Source: Oryzias latipes
Taxonomy: Eukaryota; Chordata; Actinopteri; Beloniformes; Adrianichthyidae
Reading direction: 5' to 3'
DNA length: 64,000 nucleotides
Assembly: GCF_002234675.1 (NCBI RefSeq)
Contig: NC_019870.2
Coordinates: 1,508,485-1,572,484, forward strand
Numbering within the stretch: the stretch's first letter is position 1; each line of letters opens with the position of its first letter. The translations under genes and the position numbers were made by a program. The notes below the pieces were generated by a model. It searched no databases. It saw nothing but the letters and a program-made list of their open reading frames with translations, and was not told the DNA's origin. This document shows, piece by piece, positions 22,258-64,000 of the stretch.

Positions 22258-25200
22258 TATATATATATATATATATATAGTTATATACACAGCTACATAC
22301 TACATACAAATAAATGATAATATAATGACTCTTAACCTCAATTGGACATATTTTCATTCATACCAATCTGACGCATTGAATCCAATTGATAGCTTGAAAG
22401 GGGAGGAGCCAAACTTCTGACACGTCTTTGTCCTCTCAGGTCAAATTCATTCATGATCAGACGTCAGCAAACCCAAAGTACAGAGGCTTTTTCCATGGAG
22501 TTCGGGAGATCGTCAGGACTGAAGGTCAGAGCTGCCTCACTCTGCCCCCTGCTGGCTCCTCTCTCTACTTTCTATCTGAACTGCTGTTCTTCCTTTTTGT
22601 GCTTAAAGAACTAAAGTCATTCATGAAATATTTGGGGTTCTGGTGCTGCAGAGTTTCTGTTCTGGTTTATCCACAGGACTGAAGGGAACCTATCAGGGGC
22701 TGACGGCTACGGTTCTGAAACAAGGATCCAACCAGGCCATCCGCTTTTATGTCATGACCTCTCTGAGGAACTGGTACAAAGGTAGAGGAGCTGACGGAGC
22801 TTTAGGGGCGTAGGCTCGGGACACCAGACCGCCTGTCAAACCCGCCTGTTGTTTCTCTGAAGGAGATGATCCCGACAAAGCCATCAACCCCATGCTGACC
22901 GGACTGTTTGGAGCGGTCGCCGGTGCCGCCAGCGTGTTCGGAAACACTCCTCTGGACGTCATCAAGACCAGAATGCAGGTCCGTAGTCGTTTTCACCGCA
23001 TCCTCCCTGACCTGCGCCTCTGGCTGTCATCTCCAACATGTGGCCGTTATTCAACAGGGACTTGAAGCTCACAAGTACAAGAGCACGGCGGACTGCGCCA
23101 TGAAGATCATGAGGCACGAAGGCCCGATGGCGTGAGTACCGCCCTAAGGTTGATGGGAGGGGAGGAAGATTGACGTGTGCTGAGGTGTTGAGGTAGTGTC
23201 TGGTGTGAACACGTGTCACCCGTTCAGAGTTTTAGCTGCTTTTTGAACGACAGAAACTCTTCAACCGTTTACAGAGTTAACGTGATTATAAGATTTTGAA
23301 AGATAGAAAAGCAGCTTTGTGCTGATGAGTAGGGATGGATACCGTTGAGGTTTTAACGGTATCTATCCGGTATTTTAACGATACTCTTATCCATACTTTT
23401 TGAGGAAGAAGAATAAACAAATAAATAAATAACAAATAAAGAACAAAAAGTGTTTTATTTCCTCATTATGCAACATTGTTTTTTTAACAAAACATTTTAC
23501 TTGATACATTTTTCCAAGTTGAAAAGTAAAATAATTTTACGCCGCTTACTGTCTGGACAGCCCCGCCCCCCGTGCACACAAATAGCCAGACAGACCTCTC
23601 CTCTTCAGCGAGAATACCGAAATTAATATCATCATTAATTAACGGAAAATTGACTGACTTGGTGAGTTAAATATGGCAGAAAACGTTTATATTTTGTGGG
23701 ACACAAAAAATGCGACTTCTCCAGAACCGATAGCAGAACCGTTGGGGTCAGATCTTAACGATACTGCGGTCTTGAAGAATGTGGCCCCGGGGCTCGTTCA
23801 ATACACTTTATTTTACTACTGTAAAGTAGTGTAATCCTTACTAAGTTTTGAAAGGTTAAAACTTTATTTTGCTACTGTAAAAAAGTTTAAACTAACTAAC
23901 TTACTTTACTAAGGTTTAGTGGAGTTTACACTTTATTCTACTACTGTAATTTTTTAAAACTCTACTAACTTATTTTACTAAAATTTAGTAAAGTTTACAC
24001 TTTATTTTGATACTGTAAAGTAGTTTAAACTTTACTAACTTTCTTTACTACAGTTTAGTAAAGTTTAAACTTTATTTTGATACTGTAAAGTAGTTTAAAC
24101 TTTACTAACTTTCTTTACTACAGTTTAGTAAAGTTTAAACTTTATTTTTTAGCAGCTGAACCGAAACGCCTGATGCTGAATTGGATCCTTCAGACGTGCG
24201 ACGAATGAACAAAATGAAACAAAAATGGGTTTTAGAGACAAAACCCGCAGTAAAAACGTCCCGCCTGTAGATGAAATGTTCCTCTTTAAAACGTTGGCAG
24301 CTTTTCTATCCTGGAACAGGAAGTTTGTGACTTTTGACGGTTAACCATTGTTTCAGGCAAATATTGGGCAGAAGTTTGACTTTTATGTAAAGGTGTTTGT
24401 TCCGGGTTTGGGGGCGGAGCTAATGCAGCTCAGTGACTCCTCCCACTTCAGTTTTTAGATGCTACTTTAACTCATAAGAATCCAGACCCATTTTTTCTTA
24501 AAAATAAAATTATTTTTATTTCACCACAAACCAAATGGACCACAGAATCTATTTCAGATATTTTTCTGTTACACTCATCATGTCACGTCAGTTTAATAGA
24601 GTTTTAAAGAGGTTTCAGGTTTCCTCCCTTTTGGGTCTATTTTGTGGAATTTATCTCTGGTGAAATTTTTTGTTAATTTTTTTTTTTTTTATATTTATAT
24701 TTTATCTTAATATTTTGCCAATTTTTTGTTTTCTTTTTACTCTTTTAAATTAATACATATTTATAAAAATGATAACATAGTTTGGGCATTGTTTTTTATG
24801 TTTGTTTTTATGTTTGTTCATTTTTTGGCTGCTGGTTTGTTTATTTTTTAAATGTTTTATGTATTTTAATGTAAAAAAAAGCATTTTTTTAAACTCATGT
24901 CTATTTTTATTTCAATTTTTTAATTTTTTTATTACTTTTGGCCATTGTTCTAGATTTTAATTCTTGTTAAGGTGTTTTAGTTTTTCAATTCTAAAAAATT
25001 GTTTGGCTGTGTTTTTTTCTTTTATTGTATTTTTTTGAAAAACTAAATATTGTTTAAATGTCAGCATCTTTAATCTCTCAGGACTTAAATCCTTTTCGTC
25101 TGTCAGTTTCGTGTACTTTTCATGTGATTCTTTTTTTATTAGAGAAACACTCACTTTCTCTCTTCCTTTCAGATTCTACAAAGGTACTGTCCCCCGCCTG

Positions 25201-25287
25201 GGTCGGGTTTGTTTGGACGTCGCCATCGTCTTCATCATCTATGAGGAGGTGGTGAAGGTGCTGAACGTGGTCTGGAAGACGGACTGA
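13548..25287 (+). CDS. slc25a1: Mitochondrial citrate (tricarboxylate) carrier SLC25A1
   Basis: Exchanges mitochondrial citrate for malate across the inner membrane, supplying cytosolic acetyl-CoA for lipid synthesis. Nine coding exons: 13548-13659, 17484-17591, 18357-18456, 19771-19909, 22440-22524, 22677-22781, 22863-22978, 23058-23131, 25173-25287. Phases join to 954 nt, 317 residues plus stop; human is 311. The three carrier signatures are present: FPTEYVK, CPMETVK and TPLDVIK, each at the end of the first helix of one of the three repeats. The N-terminus [20 protein letters not shown] is longer than the human one, then follows the conserved [17 protein letters not shown] chose the ATG at 13548 because it is in frame with that block; the internal ATG at 13593 is an alternative. 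Fish have two slc25a1 copies; I cannot say which this is. Confidence 0.95.
13778..13785. promoter_or_regulatory. Perfect CRE palindrome in slc25a1 intron 1
   Basis: TGACGTCA, the full CREB/ATF consensus, lies 119 bases after exon 1 within the CpG-rich promoter-proximal zone. Function is inferred only. Confidence 0.35.
15158..15393. mobile_element. 236-bp hAT-like MITE
   Basis: Perfect 15-bp terminal inverted repeats CAGGGGCGGAGCTAG / CTAGCTCCGCCCCTG. The flanking octamers AATGTAGC and AATTTGGC agree at 6 of 8 positions, consistent with an old 8-bp target duplication. No coding capacity. Confidence 0.75.
16129..16335. mobile_element. 207-bp TIR element (MITE)
   Basis: Begins CGACTGTATATGAGAACTGG and ends with its inverted form (CCAGTTCTCAGATACAGTCG). 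A second, longer member sits at about 31181-31480 with the same ends. Non-coding. Confidence 0.7.
18838..18905 (+). pseudogene. Tc1/mariner-like transposase fragment
   Basis: In one frame [18 protein letters not shown] resembles the Tc1 transposase block VKHGGG-x2-M-x-WG. Only about 20 residues survive. A better-preserved relative is at 59340-59465. Confidence 0.45.
19739..19765 (+). repeat. 27-base C homopolymer forming the acceptor tract of slc25a1 exon 4
   Basis: C27 followed by GACAG and exon 4. It takes the place of a mixed polypyrimidine tract. Confidence 0.9.
19910..21064. other. slc25a1 intron 4, first part
   Basis: AT-rich unique-looking intron sequence with nothing recognisable before the AT microsatellite. 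Confidence 0.5.
21065..21245. repeat. Compound CA/GT-AT microsatellite, left flank of the LINE fragment
   Basis: Short ACACAT/ATGTGT repeats followed by a long (AT)n tract from about 21135, with ATAGTTAT interruptions near the right end. Confidence 0.9.
21246..22204 (+). pseudogene. 3' part of a non-LTR retrotransposon with RLE-type endonuclease (broken)
   Basis: The translated region resembles the C-terminus of site-specific LINEs with a restriction-like endonuclease (R2/R4/Rex6-type). It has a zinc-knuckle-like [18 protein letters not shown], then [20 protein letters not shown], which fits the PD...(D/E)xK nuclease core. The conserved [20 protein letters not shown] and [14 protein letters not shown] follow. 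The reverse transcriptase part is missing, so this is a 5'-truncated copy. A 32-bp triplication (21501-21596) breaks the frame just before the zinc knuckle. Both flanks are AT microsatellites. Assignment to the R4/Rex6 side is tentative. Confidence 0.7.
21501..21596. repeat. 32-bp segment triplicated within the LINE fragment
   Basis: Three consecutive 32-bp copies starting at 21501, 21533 and 21565, each beginning AGATCTAC and ending CCCAAGGTGT. Copy 2 differs from the others at a few bases. The extra 64 bases shift the reading frame. Confidence 0.95.
22205..22292. repeat. AT microsatellite, right flank of the LINE fragment
   Basis: (AT)n tracts with ATAGTTTTAT and ATCACGTTAT interruptions. 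It may be the 3' tail of the element or the remaining half of its AT-rich target. Confidence 0.85.
23330..23790. mobile_element. Probable hAT-like remnant
   Basis: Starts TAGGGATGGATACCG after GAG. Its right part carries complementary-looking GAACCGTTGGGGTCAGATC and AACGATACTGCGG motifs. This resembles fish hAT MITEs beginning TAGGG, but I cannot define the right border. Confidence 0.35.
23800..24155. repeat. About five copies of a 66-70-bp AT-rich tandem repeat
   Basis: Each copy holds TACTGTAAAGTAGTTTAAAC and TTTAGTAAAGTTTA-type blocks. The last two copies are an exact 70-bp repeat (24001-24070 against 24071-24140); earlier copies are diverged. The blocks are partly self-complementary. Confidence 0.9.
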
Positions 25288-26258
25288 GGTGGAAACAGGA
25301 GAGCTCTGGCAGGCTGCCCTGGGCTCCTAGCATCTACCTCCAAGTGTTATGAAACAGGAAAAAAAGACTAACATTGGTTTTATTTGTCATGTTGTTAAAA
25401 GCATTAGAAGAAAAGCTCTTGGAGGTGGAGGTGCTGCTCACATTTGACCTCTTTGCCCTAAAAATCTGTTGAGCTCAGGGATCTGAAGAGCAGAGAAATG
25501 TGAGCACTAACCACCGCTGGATGCACTTAATCATAGAGAAACCGAGAACATGAAGGTTTCAGGAGCAAAGCTTTTCTAATTTCTAATGTGATTGATGTAT
25601 GTAGTGATTTTCAGATGTCATCTGCTGCCCAGCAGCAGCTCAATGCCTTAGATCGCAGATCTTCAGATGAGAACGTGCAGAGAGCTTGTTCTGCTCGGAA
25701 ACGCACATTTCCTTTAAGGACGCAGTTGAAGGTGGCTTTGTTTTTAATTAGCAGAGATGTTTTATGCTAAATGAACCAACCCGATGGATGTCTTAAAAAG
25801 TGCCTATGTGTATTTTTATGATTTGTTTTAAGATTACCAGTGAGTGAATGTTAACCTCGTCACTACAGACTGGAACATTGTGCTCCGCCTCACACTGCTC
25901 TCTCATTCCATGCAGTTCTTTTCAGTTTGCAAGTTTTAACCTTTCCATTTTTGAGATGACAGGTGCCTTTCATCGCATTCCACGCGGCGGTCTCACCGCT
26001 CATGTTTCCTTCGCTTTCACATCACGATGTTCTGCTGCTCCTGGTTAGGGGTGGAGCTCCATGACGGAGTCTGGCTCGTTTACATGCAGTCCAATTCCAT
26101 GTTTTCCTGCTCAGACAGCCTTTGACACGGTACCTTATACTGTGCGCTGTTCGCTTTATCGACAGCTTTTTATATTAACAGATGGAAAGTACTCTTAAGA
26201 GTTAAAAACCTTGTATTGTGCCTTGAAACTAATTCTAATGTGAATGCTCATCAATAAA
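25288..26258 (+). other. slc25a1: slc25a1 3' UTR
   Basis: About 0.97 kb between the stop codon and the AATAAA at 26253. Length and unique-looking content are consistent with a vertebrate 3' UTR. Confidence 0.55.
26253..26258 (+). terminator. slc25a1: slc25a1 polyadenylation signal
   Basis: AATAAA in a context followed by GT-rich sequence (TTGATATTGTGGTGG) about 15-30 bases on, the usual arrangement for cleavage. Confidence 0.6.
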
Positions 26259-27172
26259 CATGGATAGGACTGTTGATATTGTGGTGGTCATTTCACCTCT
26301 AATCTGCACCTCAGTGGTATGGAAGCTTGAAAAGGACATGATTAAAAATAACCACACATAAGACAAAATATAATAATCACATTTCCTTTTTTTAGTTAAA
26401 ATACATTTACATTAAAACATAAAAATATATATTTTTATTCCTTACTTTATGTTGATACTAAAACATCCAAATATATGCCTCGACTTAACCCACAGAAAAA
26501 ACATGGTAGAATATTTCAAATAACTGAAAATGTCATCTGGCATAAAGGAGTTAAACACCGGCGGTTTAGCTCCAGTATTAATTTTTTTTCAATTATCGTA
26601 ACTCTTCAACTGTTTATGTAATTAATGCAATTAACACATGTAATTAACACAGAGAAAAGACGCTTTGCCCCGTTACACAACACGTTATTTCTGAAAAGTA
26701 TTGCACTTTACTAATGAAAAATGTTTATGGGGCAACTTTTTTTTCTCATCATCAGAATCAGTTGGATTTATGTTAATTGCACTAGCGGTCAAAGAGCTAA
26801 AGTAGTTGAAAGAACTTGTCCTATTTTGCTGTCGCCTGTGAAATCTATGCTGTTAAAAGACTCATTACTTAAAATTATTTGTTATTTTATGATTAAAAAA
26901 GGTGTATTTATTTTGATGTGTCACATGTGTTTCATGATAAAATACAATAAAATAAAATGAACAAAATACAATTGAATTAAATAAAAAAAATATAGTCAGC
27001 TTCGGCGCTCCATACAATCTACCGCAGGGGGAAACGCTCGTGACCTTGCTTCGCGCTTTTGGAACCCTGCGCTTGCCGTAGCTGTCAGTGTGAGCCGCGA
27101 GCCGCCCTTTGGTGGCGCGTCAGAGGATGCTGGTGTTTGTGTAGTTGTGCCGGGAGCCTCGCAGAGTCAAAC
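26259..27172. other. slc25a1-pi4ka intergenic region and pi4ka promoter
   Basis: An AT-rich stretch with no gene (26260-26990) gives way to a CpG-richer 27000-27172, the likely pi4ka promoter and 5' UTR. Start signals cannot be placed more precisely. Confidence 0.45.
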
Positions 27173-59993
<32,821 letters not shown>

Positions 59994-61650
59994 GAAGCGC
60001 CTCCCGCCGCTGCTCGGGACCCTCAGCAATAAGGCACTTTAGTCCCCGCCCACTGCTTCCTGTGAGACTTCAGAGTTTTAGAGTAGAACCACCTTTAGCT
60101 TTTACTGAAACTGCGTTTCCGAGTTTCCCTTTAAGCGTTTTCCGGACACTTCTCTGAGGGACACGGACCGTCTGACGCACTTTACTGTTTCTCATCAAAG
60201 ACCCCGCCCACCGGCGCTGAGGGGAACTCGTGGAGAGCAGAACTCCACAGCAGGAAGTTGGCGTCCATGAAGGAACCACAGGCGTTCACGTACTGTAAAA
60301 TATTCCCCGTTGAATCAGGTCACAGGCAGCTCATCGGGCATCCGGATCCCAAACGTTTACCTGAGTTCTTGTTCCTCGTGTCGGTCTGGACTCTGGCCTG
60401 TTACTCCGCCCACAGGAAGAGCTTGAAGAATCAGAACCTTCTGGGCTTTTCATGTTAGAAGAAGCCTGTCATGAAATTATAATTTCTTGAAGAATATCAC
60501 GGATCCTCAAAGACTCTTAGCGGAAAAAACCCCCAAAAAATGTTGACTGAAGGATTTAGTGGAGTATTTTCAGCATAAAAGCGGAGCTGAAGGATGGCCG
60601 TCTGTCTGTTCTAAGGTTCTGTCTGTTCTAAGGTTCTGCAGACGACTGAATGTTTTTTAGAGCACATTTAGTTTTTACTGTCCTGGATTTAGTTGTAAAT
60701 GAAGTTTCCAGAAGTCTCTAAAGATCTCTCAGGAGTGGTGATGCTTTTAAACTGAAAAGAAGACTTCTTTTTTTTTTATATATATACATATTGTTACCAC
60801 GGAAACCGGCGCACGTTTAACCTAATAGAGACGACAAATTAAAAACCTTGAGATTTTGCGAGTCTTATTGTTTACAATCAAACTGCAGCTGAACGGTTCC
60901 AGAAGTCACCCAGAGTCTTTGAGGATCTGCAGAGTTTGAGACGCTCCTGAGCTTCAGGGAAGGCACCGCGCTGCGTTCAGGCGCAGACGGATCTGAAGGC
61001 GTTCCCAGCGTCTCACCCTCAGACTGGATGGCGTGGAGGTCACATGTCTGCTTCACTCCACATTTAGCTGTTGTTTTGGTTTGTTTTTCTTTCTGTCGTT
61101 GAGCTTTAAACACATTTTAATTTTTTAACTGTTGTTCTTGACTTTGTTTTCATTCCATACATGTAGTTTTTTTTTTGGGTTTTCATCCTCATTTGTCGTT
61201 CTTCTTTGTCTGTTTGTTGTTGTTGTTGTTTCCTTCTGGGGGGTTTTGTGCGTTTTCCCCTGCGGTGGTTCGCTGATCGCCGCAGATCGGGTGAAGTGTT
61301 GCTGATGAAGATGATGAAGATTAAAGCCATCTGTCCTACCCCCGGTAGAAACACAACCGTAGTGATACTTGACAACAAAAACGTAACTTTATGCAAAGTA
61401 TTGATGCTGTTTCTGTGTGTGTTATTCCACATGTCGCTGTGTGTGTGTGGGTGTGTGTCTGTGTGTGTGTGTGTGTCTGTGTGCGTGAGCGGCTGCTCTT
61501 CATCAGGACGGTTCTGCTCCTCCTCGTTTCGGGTTTCAGGTCAGACTGATGGTTTGGAGCGGATCGGTAACGAAGGTTTCCACCCTGTCGTGTTTGACCT
61601 TTGACCTGTGTTCAGTTCACATGTAAAAACATCCGATTTCCTCAATAAAT
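59994..61650 (+). other. pi4ka: pi4ka 3' UTR
   Basis: About 1.65 kb from the stop codon to an AATAAA at 61644. It includes a GT-rich microsatellite (about 61434-61480). Earlier weak signals (ATTAAA near 60838) could give a shorter transcript. Confidence 0.5.
61644..61649 (+). terminator. pi4ka: Candidate pi4ka polyadenylation signal
   Basis: AATAAA downstream of pi4ka with no intervening gene. Several other A-rich signals exist nearby. Confidence 0.4.
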
Positions 61651-62279
61651 ATCAACATTTCACCAACCAGACGTTTTACTTTGTTTCTTCTTTCATTCTT
61701 ATTCTTTATATAATTTTTGTTTTAGGTTTTTTAGAAGATCAGATGTTTATTGATCTGAATTTATCTCTCAAAACTACATTTGTAGTTCAAAATTTGAAAC
61801 TGATTTTTAGCCACAAAAACATAAAAGGTTTTTCATCAGAGTTCATATTAGAAATTCCTTTGTTGCCTTTATTTATAAATATGATCACCTGTAGGAGGAA
61901 TATCTGCACTAAAGTCTATACAGTTTCCTGTTTTTATCCTTCATAAATAAAATATAAATAAAAACATTAATTTGATCTAAACTTTTTGCAAACGTGGTCT
62001 TTTGTAAGAACAAAAAAAAGTTCATCTTTGAAAAGTGTTTTTGTTTTTACATTTTTTATATTTTGTTTTTCTGTTTCCTAAATTGTTCATGTTGTGTAGT
62101 GGTTTTTTCGTACCTTTAGATTATTTCCACCTTTAGATTTCTGTTTTTTTCCATTTATTCCTTTAACTTTTAAATCATTTTTAATTTTTTGTGTACTAGC
62201 TTTCTGCTTTTCATGTTGCGTTCAGGTTCAGTGGGTTTTTTTTTTAGTTCGCCTGTTTGCTTTGCAACTATCTGTTTAC
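61651..62279. other. AT-rich intergenic stretch
   Basis: T-rich sequence with no recognisable feature. Confidence 0.45.
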
Positions 62280-62960
62280 GGTCGATCAAATTTGTGAGAG
62301 AGGCTCCGCCCCCTCAGGTGTGGCTCTCTTGCAGGTAGGCTGCTGCTGCGCTCGGTGACGTCAGAGGGATGGGCAGGTCACGTGGTGGAAGGAAACCTGC
62401 GGTCTAATGTTTCTGAAATGGGAAACGGGAGAAAGAAATAGGAAGCGGAGTGATCGAGGTAAGGAGCGGCGCTGTGCGGTTCGGCAGAGGTTCCGTCCGC
62501 GGAGACGGAGACCGAAAGCTTTTCTTCTCTTTGCTTTGCGGCATAAAACTTCACTTTTAGGCCGTTTGCGTTTAAGACCACTCTTCACTTTTGGTGAAGT
62601 TTAGGTCTTTTTCTCGTTGAAGAAACTCTTCAAAAGTCGTTAAGTTTGTCCGAAACTCAGAACTTTACGCCTTTAGAAAAGCAACAAAGTGGACTTTGAG
62701 ATTTAAATAAAGTTTATTCAAATGTTTTTGGCTGTAATCGAGATCCGGGGGTGACCGCAGCTCCGCCGCCCTCCCTTAGGCCTCCGCCGCCGGACTTTGA
62801 TTGTTCGGGAAGCAGAATTTCCTCCACAGCGGGACTTTAAGGTGAAAATGAGGCCGAACGTTTCTTCACGTCTACGGTTTACCCAAATTACCGGGAAAAA
62901 AACTCAACGATTAGCGGAAAAAAGCTGTCCGTTAACTCGTCGCGGAGGTGTGTTCGCGGA
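62280..62960. promoter_or_regulatory. CpG-rich segment with CRE and E-box, possible promoter
   Basis: An isolated CpG-rich patch between AT-rich flanks. It holds a perfect CRE palindrome (TGACGTCA, 62356-62363) and a CACGTG E-box (62379-62384). A GAG|GTAAGG splice-donor-like site follows at about 62459. It could be the first exon and promoter of a gene reaching beyond the window on the plus strand, but no coding sequence is recognisable. Confidence 0.35.
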
Positions 62961-64000
62961 CCGTTACGAACGAAAGACGTGTTGTGTTCAAAGATCCTTC
63001 AGTCTTCTGAAATATATCTATTAAACTTTATTATTTATCTCTATATTAACAAAGATAATAAGTTAAAAACAACAAGTAATAAATATGTATATATAATAAT
63101 TAAAATCATTGAAGAGTTTAACATTTCTGAGATTTACTTTTTCCTGTTAAAATGTATTATTATTTTACTATAAAAAAAACTTCTTTTTTTTATTCTTGAT
63201 CTTTAATTACCAATAAATTAAGATGTCTTAAAAGTAAATATAAATGGTAAAAGGACAAAGTCTGACACTGCAGTGTTTATATGAAACAATGTGAGTCTTA
63301 AATACTCCGATCATCTTTTAATGGATTTTCAAACATATTTCATCAAAATCATGAAGGTTTTTAGCCAAAATAAAAAAAAACTCTGTCCTTTTAGGAAATA
63401 GTTTCAGCAAAGTGGTAACAGTTAATTAGAAAGAAAATACTCAATAAAGAAACATTCAGAAATGGAGTTTTAATCTTAATTTTCTTTATCTGTCCTCCAT
63501 AATCAGCAAAATGCTGCAAGATGTTAAAAAACGCAGTTGGTCTGTAAAAAATCAAAAGTAATAGTTGTTTTTTTATCTAAAAAATGAGAAAATATGTTCT
63601 ATTTAATTGCTCATAAATTATAGTTATGCATTTTTCAAATGTATTAGTGACTTAGTGACATTTTTTTAAAGTGTCCTTGTAAATTATGCATTTATTCTTG
63701 GGTTGTTATCAAATGTAAACAGTATGTTTTAGTACACATTTAATGAAAAAACCCTTTTCTGTTAATTTTTTTACTGTTAAAGTCTAGAAACACAAATAAA
63801 GATGTTTGATTAAAAAATGTCAAAAGTGAATTTTTAAAAATACAATTCTGTCAATAATTATGTTGGTAAAAAGCCTAAATGTAACCAATACTTTTATTGG
63901 GTTAATTCAAATTTAGCATTGGTTTGTTGTTTTTAGACCTTCATCACATTTTTTAAACATTTTTATTCTGCATAATTGTTAGTTTTCACCTGAGACTAAA
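62961..64000. other. AT-rich terminal kilobase
   Basis: Very AT-rich, with no frames, repeats or motifs I can assign. Confidence 0.5.

Larger units (their letters stand above)
23132..25172. other. slc25a1 intron 8
   Basis: Two-kilobase intron with a hAT-like remnant (about 23330-23790), a 70-bp tandem repeat (23800-24150) and a very T-rich part from 24640 to 25040. No gene seen. Confidence 0.6.

Noticed and set aside
62407-62604. Small arginine-rich open frame in the CpG-rich segment
   Set aside because: It results from CpG-rich composition; no domain or conserved motif, and a splice donor lies inside it.

Overview
The window is nuclear DNA from a vertebrate, almost certainly a ray-finned (teleost) fish. 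The genes are split by short GT-AG introns, the exons are GC-rich at third positions, and the encoded proteins are vertebrate. The introns are full of small repeats typical of fish: hAT-like, piggyBac-like and Tc1-like remnants, tRNA-derived SINEs and L2-like tails. I cannot name the species. I see no bacterial genes, CRISPR array or functional tRNA/rRNA gene.

Layout. (1) 448-1281, + strand: terminal exon of a torsin-family AAA+ ATPase, probably torsin-4A; its 5' part lies outside the window. (2) 3251-11840, - strand: vdac3, a mitochondrial outer-membrane porin, with eight coding exons and a non-coding first exon. Its last intron carries a 1.6-kb array of a 17-bp repeat. (3) 13548-26258, + strand: slc25a1, the mitochondrial citrate carrier, nine coding exons. 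(4) 27173 to about 61650, + strand: pi4ka, phosphatidylinositol 4-kinase type III alpha, which I resolve into 54 coding exons with consistent phase (2095 residues). (5) 62280-62960: a CpG-rich segment with CRE and E-box matches, a possible promoter of an unseen neighbour. The last kilobase is AT-rich with nothing recognisable.

How the genes relate. vdac3 and slc25a1 are divergent, about 1.7 kb apart. Both handle mitochondrial metabolite traffic, across the outer and inner membrane respectively. slc25a1 and pi4ka lie head to tail; their human orthologues are both in 22q11.21. The torsin gene and vdac3 converge.

Main points for a second look. A 22-bp minisatellite begins exactly at the 5' splice site of pi4ka exon 17 and repeats that site 20 times; use of any downstream copy would give an immediate stop codon. 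The vdac3 intron array has about 95 units, each with an inverted AGGTCA-type half-site pair and an M-box-like core. A piggyBac-like element holds two separately inserted hAT-like elements, one of them holding a SINE, all with readable target-site duplications. A 73-bp hAT-like element has a perfect 8-bp duplication. Two splice-acceptor regions are built from simple repeats (27 C residues in slc25a1; 12 ATTG units in pi4ka).
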